DNA of 64,000 bases from Pseudorasbora parva. Taxonomy: Eukaryota > Chordata > Actinopteri > Cypriniformes > Gobionidae. Under the pieces are notes generated by a model that ran no database searches, had not been told where the DNA came from, and saw only the letters and a program-made list of their open reading frames with translations. The DNA is taken from positions 41,153,524 to 41,217,523 of the forward strand of contig NC_090191.1 of the NCBI RefSeq assembly GCF_024679245.1. The letters run 5' to 3'. The translations under genes were made by a program, and so were the position numbers. Numbering within the stretch: position 1 is the stretch's first letter; every line of letters begins with the position of its first letter. This document shows positions 59,003 to 64,000 of the stretch, piece after piece.

Positions 59003-60429
59003 AGGTGACGTATCATGAAAATCTGACTTTTTCCGTGTTCAAGTGCTATAATTGGGTTCCTGGTACATCTACCAACCCAGAAAACATGAAAAAGGACAAC
59101 CCCGTAACTTTCTTTGGGTAGCTTTTTTTCTGCAAGCAGGTGAAAAAATTAGATTTGTCTCCCCATCTGACGTATAAAGGGGTTTTATTATAATATTCCC
59201 ACCCCTTAAACTGCCCATTTCCACCCATGGCATTGACAGACTGTCCCGTATAAGCAGTTTCTGCCCTCAGCTAGTTGTAGACTGTCCGCCATACACTCTA
59301 GAATCTACAGCAACAACAATGTCTTGTAAACAATGCAGGTGCATTGCCTGAATGAGGGACAATTCAAGGCTGGTTTTGCTAAAAAAGTTAAAGCTCAAGG
59401 ATGGATCAGTAACTATTCGTAATCCAATTTATAATCACAGGAGCGATACTGGTCACAGCAGTAATGAAAGGGAGATTGTGCCCTTTTATATAGCTTTATC
59501 TGATTTTTATGGATATAAGGTTTACAATTGTATTAAGCACCTCTTGAAAAAGCATAAGCTCTGTATACATTTGTTTACTGTTAGTTGTAACGAGTGTTTG
59601 TGTAATTCACCGTGCATGCTGATGATAATGCAAGGGAGAGGGAGTGTTTATAGATGAGACTTAAATGTGCACTTCTTGTACTGTGTATTCAGCACTTAGT
59701 GATTTTATGGAGTGAAAACAGACGCTTCATCTTTTGTGTGATGAACAATAAACTTCATCAGTAAAGTTTTGGTCATCTTTCGGACAGGGTCTGCTACAAC
59801 AGGCTTATACTAATAGTGGATAAAAGCAAGATGGCAACATAATGTACGTTTCTCTGGATCTGTAGGCGTTATTGTCCGAGTCCGGTTACTACATTACCGT
59901 TACTACAGGACCCTTTTTTTGTGAAGGCTCCATCTAGCCAATTGTACTCCAACAGAAGAGACCCGATTCAAACTTTTTCCACCTTATTTGAACAAAACAG
60001 CAGGCACAGCCATTTTAACCATAATTACTTAAATTAGTTTTCAACAGGGTTACCAATGGGTATGGCTAGGGGTAGATTAGGACAATATATCAATTAAGCA
60101 ACTAAATCATTCCTAGGGTCCTAGAACTGGAGTCCTAGAAATGCAGCCTCCGGGTTTGCAGGCAGGTGCTACTGTTCGAATTGAACACCAAGTTTCTGAC
60201 ATGTTCTGTTGTTGTTACACAAGGTATTGAAGCCTTGTCCTCTTCTTGATAGAACAGACAAGGAGAATTTGCATTTAAAGAAAGAAAAAAAGTGTACAAT
60301 GAATGTTATAAACTGTGATCTGTGGGGTATTTTGAGCTAAAAAAAAAAAAAAAAAAAAACTAACATACACACTCAGGGGACATCAGAGACTTTTTTTCTT
60401 GTAAAAATGGGCATAATATGTCCTCTTTA
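59003..60429. mobile_element. 1.4-kb element, 'ggtgacgtatcatgaaaatc' end
   Basis: The left end is 'ggtgacgtatcatgaaaatc', then 'tgactttttccgtgttcaag'. The right end is 'ggtattttgagcta', poly-A, and 'gggcataatatgtcctcttt' followed by taa. These are the two ends of a very common cyprinid family. The middle (59300-60290) is unlike the family and may be a further insertion. No coding region is supported. Confidence 0.6.
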
Positions 60430-60603
60430 AGATGATGATACATGGGGCAACTTTTTGAATAATGTTGCTAAGCGATATTGCTTGGGCACTTTCCTGTTGA
60501 GAATGGGCAACAAATGTATATCTGGATGCTTTAGATGCCCTGTATCTCACCTGGTTGCCCAGCAACATTGCTCAAAATGTTGCCCTTTGAATCATCACCT
60601 TTG
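60430..60603. mobile_element. Foldback MITE, 'gatgatgatacatggggcaa' ends
   Basis: The left arm 'gatacatggggcaacttttt' with 'aataatgttgctaagcg' pairs with the right arm 'ccagcaacattgctcaaaa' and 'tgttgccctttgaatcatca'. It is about 175 bp and abuts the previous element. Confidence 0.7.
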
Positions 60604-61359
60604 CAGTACTTTCTTCTGTGGAAGACGCACATTCATTTTCATAATTTTGTAATCAAGGTAAATTTTCTATCAGTAACATTTAGTATCTATTTGGTACTTT
60701 AATGTCTTTTTAAGAGTCTTAAAATTTACTTGCAACAGCCATCATAATACAAACAAAGAGTAGTTGATTTCAGCAAATAAACCTATAGCATGTTATTTAA
60801 ACTGCTTACCAGTCAAAGGGTCATCTTCTCTGTACTGACCCCATACATAGCTGTGGTGTAGCAGTCATTAAATATACCAACATATTTTTATTCCTAAGTT
60901 TCAAATGGAGGCTGTGAAATTACACCGCAAGACCCAGTATTCCACCTTTCTTGGAAGCCAGCTACTGTAATTAGAGCTGAGTAATTGCTTGAGCTCAAAC
61001 CTCCTTTTTTCCTTGCTGATTACATGACCTTCATGGTCACACTAAGTTAGCCCAAACAAACCCAGTCTCTGGCTCCCTATGTAATAAGAACACATGAACT
61101 GCGGACTGCAAAGAGTTTTCAAAGTCAAACCACCACCCGAATTTTGATGCACCTTGGGCCCAGTCTAGTCATAATAACCACTAGGCTAGCATGATAATTG
61201 CTTTAGCTAATTAGCCTCTTGTGGCAGCCAACAGGATTTCCAAACAAGGGGAAATCTATGTAAGGCTTGTTTTGCGTCTTGATAATTATAGAATAATCAA
61301 CATGAATTATGTACTCCTTCAAGTCAACTGGGGACTTTTTGTGTTAATTCATAGATCAC
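60604..61359. other. Unassigned; candidate conserved non-coding element
   Basis: 61040-61230 contains 'gctttagctaattagcctct' and is unique-looking. No coding frame is supported. Confidence 0.35.
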
Positions 61360-62100
61360 CTTTCTACTTAACACATTTCTTATATTGTGTTGGTCCTCCT
61401 TTTGCTGCCAAAACAGCCCTGACCTGTCGAGGCCTGGACCCCACTAGCCCTCTGAAGGTATGCTGTGGTATCTGGTGCAAAGATTTTAGCAGCAGCTCTT
61501 TTAATTTCTGTAAGTTTTGAGGTGGGGCCTCCATTGTATCTGACTTGTTTGTTCAGCACATCCCACAGATGCTCAATTGGATTGAGATCTGGGGAATTTG
61601 GAAGCCAAGTCAATCCCTCAAACTCGTTGTTGTGCTCCTCAAACCATTTCTGAAGCATTTGTGCTTTGCGTCATGAGCATTATCCTGCTGGAAGAGCCAC
61701 AGCCACCAGGGAATACCGTTTCCATGAAAGAGTGTCCATGGTCTGCAACAAAACTGTTGCCATGTGTTTGCCATGATCTAAAAGAAGTCTGCTTCTATGC
61801 AGCCCCAAATGCAACAAACTGAGATGCACTGTGTATTTTGACACCTTTATATCAGAACCAGCTTTTACTTTTTAAACAATCTGAGCTCCCGTAGCTTGTC
61901 TTTTTGATCGGACCACACAGGCTAGCCTTTGCTCCCCACGTGCATCAATGAGCCTTGGCCGTCCATTACTCTGTCGCCGGTTCACCACTGTTCCTTCCTT
62001 GGAGTACTTTGTTAGATACTGACCACTGCAGACCAGGAACACCCCACAAGAACTGCAGTTTTGGAGGTGGTCTGAGGTTAGGTCATAATGTTAATACCAA
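61360..62100 (-). mobile_element. Internally deleted Tc1-like transposon, second family
   Basis: The left side 'tatattgtgttggtcctcct' and the right side 'ggttaggtcataatgttaat' correspond to the two ends of a common fish Tc1 family, both diverged. At 0.74 kb it is about half of full length. Confidence 0.75.
61380..62075 (-). pseudogene. Tc1 transposase remnants, second family
   Basis: From 61658 the minus strand reads MLQKWFEEHNNEFEGLTWLP and NSPDLNPIEHLWDVLNKQVR, the C-terminal catalytic part of a Tc1 DDE transposase (the Asp of 'SPDLNPIEH' is present), continuing to AKGG-like 'FGSKRRTN' after a frame change. Farther up (about 61930-62070) are decayed N-terminal blocks in broken frames. The central region with the first Asp is missing. 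It is dead. Confidence 0.8.
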
Positions 62101-62703
62101 AATGGCCAGAATATCAATGTCAAAATTAGGCCTTTGAGAAGACAACCAAGCTGCTCAATGCACTAAATTTGTTGAAATGGGGTTGACTACTTTACATGCA
62201 GTGATGCATTGTGTCTGTTCAGATGTTTGTGATTTGCTGTAACATAAAATGTGTTAAGTGTGTGCTGTTTGATATCATAGAGAATCACATGAAGATTTGA
62301 GGGGATATTGGATAGTGGTAGTGAAAACGCAACTTTGTCAATAAATAAAACATTAGTTACACAGTTGTTGTAGTTTGCTGTAGAAAGACCTTGAGCCATG
62401 AAGTTCATGTGGGCTGTTGGCTATCTCCCTTGTGAGGTGATTCGGTGATATCAGTCCTGTGAATTTCTCATTTGAGGTTATATTATATTATTAAAGCTGA
62501 CCTTGCGTTCCTGCCCCAGACCTCTCAGGAGAGGCAAAGGCGATTGTTTCACTATCATCACAGGTCGGAGAGGTGACATATTCAGGATTGTTTTTGCAAG
62601 TTTCCTATCGTGTCTTCTCATCACTCTGATATGTCTGTTACTTCAAAACTCAATAAGAGAGTGTGGCGTGTAAGGTCTGACTGCAATCTCTTTTCATTTT
62701 CAG
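62101..62703. other. Unassigned; presumed intron upstream of candidate exon
   Basis: No repeat was recognised. It ends in a pyrimidine tract and AG with a 'ctgac' branch-point-like word 25 bases upstream. Confidence 0.35.
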
Positions 62704-62760
62704 CTGACAGAAAGCAACTCAAACCCCCTACCAGTGAACAGCCCTAAACGCGTAACCTGA
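62704..62760 (+). CDS. Candidate terminal exon of a host gene
   Basis: The sequence 'ctcttttcattttcag' is a good 3' splice site, with 'ctgac' about 25 bases before the AG. The exon then reads LTESNSNPLPVNSPKRVT and a TGA. This could be the last coding exon of a large gene whose introns fill much of the window. Alternatively it may be a 48-bp internal exon ending at the 'cgc|gtaacc' donor. I do not recognise the protein. Other frames stop at once or after 13 codons. No clear AATAAA follows within 500 bases. Confidence 0.35.
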   Translation: MTESNSNPLPVNSPKRVT

Positions 62761-63210
62761 CGATGAACTCACAGATCCCATCAAATTCCAATGTGAATGC
62801 AAAGCGATTGCTGATTCTTTGATAAAGCTGAAGGTTTTATTTATTACCTCATATAAAATGTATAAATATATTTCCTGACCTGTGATAGTCTGAAATGTTC
62901 ATTGCCAATTATTCAGTAGGCACATTCTTTTTCAAGCTGCTATCAGATTGGAAGGAGTGGTTTAATTCCACTTTACATATGAGATAAATTGCCTTCACTC
63001 AGGTGGTAGTTGTGTGTGAAACAACACGTGTTGTTGTCATGAAGGCTTACCTCTTCTCTAATGGCGTTAAAGAGTTCTCCAGAAGCTCTCAGTGCAGAAC
63101 AGATGTGCAGACAAGTTGATTCCTGGTGTTCATTTTGTCATATTTTTCCAACAATTACATCTCAGGCATAACTTAGCATTATTGCAGACAAGTACAAAAC
63201 ATGCTAATGG
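62761..63210 (+). other. Possible 3' UTR or unassigned sequence
   Basis: If the preceding exon is terminal, this would be its 3' UTR. Only weak poly-A-like words ('atataaa', 'gtataaat') occur near 62855-62870. Confidence 0.25.
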
Positions 63211-63561
63211 CTAGAGGTCGACCGATAGTGGATTTTACCGATACCGATAGCTAGGTTGGACCACACTTGCCGATAACCGATTAATCAATAGTTTTTAAAA
63301 AGATACTAGATTAAAATAATAATAATAATAATAACAAATAAAACAAAACAGTGCTGCACTTTATTACAAGAAATAAAAAAAACAGTACTGAACCATGAAA
63401 ATGTTCTAAATTGCATATGTAAATATGAATATATTAAAATAACAAGTTTTAACAGAAAAAAATCTACAGAAAATAACAAACATTAAAATATTACAAATAA
63501 CGTTTCTTTAGCTATAACCTAGAACCATGTAAGTAAATGTCAGACTGCAAGTGCCATTTGT
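63211..63561 (+). mobile_element. hAT-type repeat, 'agaggtcgaccgatagt' end
   Basis: 'tagaggtcgaccgatagtgg' with 'ttaccgataccgatagc' and 'gccgataaccgattaat' is a very common fish hAT-type terminus. The following 'gtgctgcactttatta' is its usual subterminal region. The other end is not in view. Confidence 0.65.
63317..63335. repeat. Short (AAT)n
   Basis: Six AAT units inside the hAT-type repeat. Confidence 0.85.
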
Positions 63562-64000
63562 TAAAGGGATAGTTCACTTTGAAATTAAATTTTGATATGT
63601 TTTAGCTTACCTCATGGGCATCCGAGATGTAGGAGTATTTGTTTCCCCAGTAGTTTCAATTTTGATCATTTTAGGTCAAACCGTTCTTGTCTGTTCCTCA
63701 CATAATGCAGGTCTATGGTCACCACCTCAAAGAGCATACACAGAGAAATCCAAATTAAAGAATCCCCCATTGTAAGTACACACTGATAGCCTAAGACATG
63801 AAACGAGCGTTTTTTTACCTCTTGTACACCACTACGTCCGACTGATCCGAAGGCGCGCGTGCGTGTTTCCTGTGGTGTACAAGAGGTGTTACATCGCTTT
63901 AAGTGCTTGAGGTAAATGTTACTGCTAATGCTAGCGTCCTCTCAACCACGACGACAAAGTAAAGTGCATACATACTGCTGTTCTTTTGCTTCAGTAAAAA
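63562..64000 (+). mobile_element. 'gttaaagggatagttcactt' family, runs off the window
   Basis: It begins ttaaagggatagttcacttt (TTAA border) but the body ('cctcatgggcatccgagatg', 'cctcaaagagcatac') differs from the other TTAAAGGG repeats. It resembles a carp/goldfish repeat I know. A perfect 16-bp inverted repeat lies at 63817-63832 and 63872-63887. Confidence 0.55.

Noticed and set aside
1..64000. tRNA, rRNA, bacterial operon or riboswitch features
   Set aside because: None seen. Spliced exon-like frames, microsatellites and eukaryotic transposons make this vertebrate DNA.

Overview
The window looks like intergenic or intronic DNA of a teleost fish, most likely a cyprinid (carp, goldfish or zebrafish relatives). 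It is AT-rich, has no long host open reading frame, and carries long microsatellites. It is dense with repeats I recognise as cyprinid-type: the TTAAAGGGATAGTTCACCC family, hAT miniature elements with CAGGGGTGTCC or TAGGG ends, Tc1 relics, and the TTAAAGGGGGGGTGAAA family. The species assignment is inference from repeat families. No database search was possible.

Layout. 1-9 kb: hAT-type elements (922-1889, with a TTAA-type element inside; 2294-4331, with a minisatellite and a second element inside), a palindromic composite (5316-6490) and a TTAAAGGG-type element (7866-8506). 9-15 kb: a minus-strand copy of a THAP/P2X7-like repeat broken by other elements, a 1.24-kb TAGGGCCCTA element, a 24-bp palindromic tandem repeat and a decayed hAT transposase. 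15-20 kb: mostly unassigned. 20.2-22.8 kb: a composite element with 28-bp terminal inverted repeats enclosing a 42-bp minisatellite and other insertions. 24.6-38.6 kb: a second THAP-repeat copy, a BED-finger hAT relic, and two hAT elements with perfect 8-bp target duplications (29448-30265, 37470-38557). 40.7-42.2 kb: a retroposon tail and a deleted Tc1 element.

44.4-46.1 kb and 48.8-51.9 kb are the richest parts. Two copies of one roughly 270-bp element each took a different later insertion. The first took a TTAA-flanked 1.47-kb element carrying two convergent exon-like reading frames: a P2X7-like N-terminus on + and a complete THAP zinc finger on -. The second took a Tol2-like hAT element, which itself holds a piggyBac-like element, which in turn holds expanded microsatellites. 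Because the copies were interrupted at different points, each gives the empty site of the other.

52-64 kb: a solo LTR with a 5-bp duplication, more hAT, Harbinger-like and TTAA-type elements, a second deleted Tc1 element, and at 62704-62760 the only candidate host exon (strong 3' splice site, 18 codons, stop). Several unique stretches rich in TAAT motifs may be conserved non-coding elements, but that needs cross-species alignment. The genes seen do not form a pathway. Almost everything identifiable is mobile DNA, in layers whose insertion order can be read.
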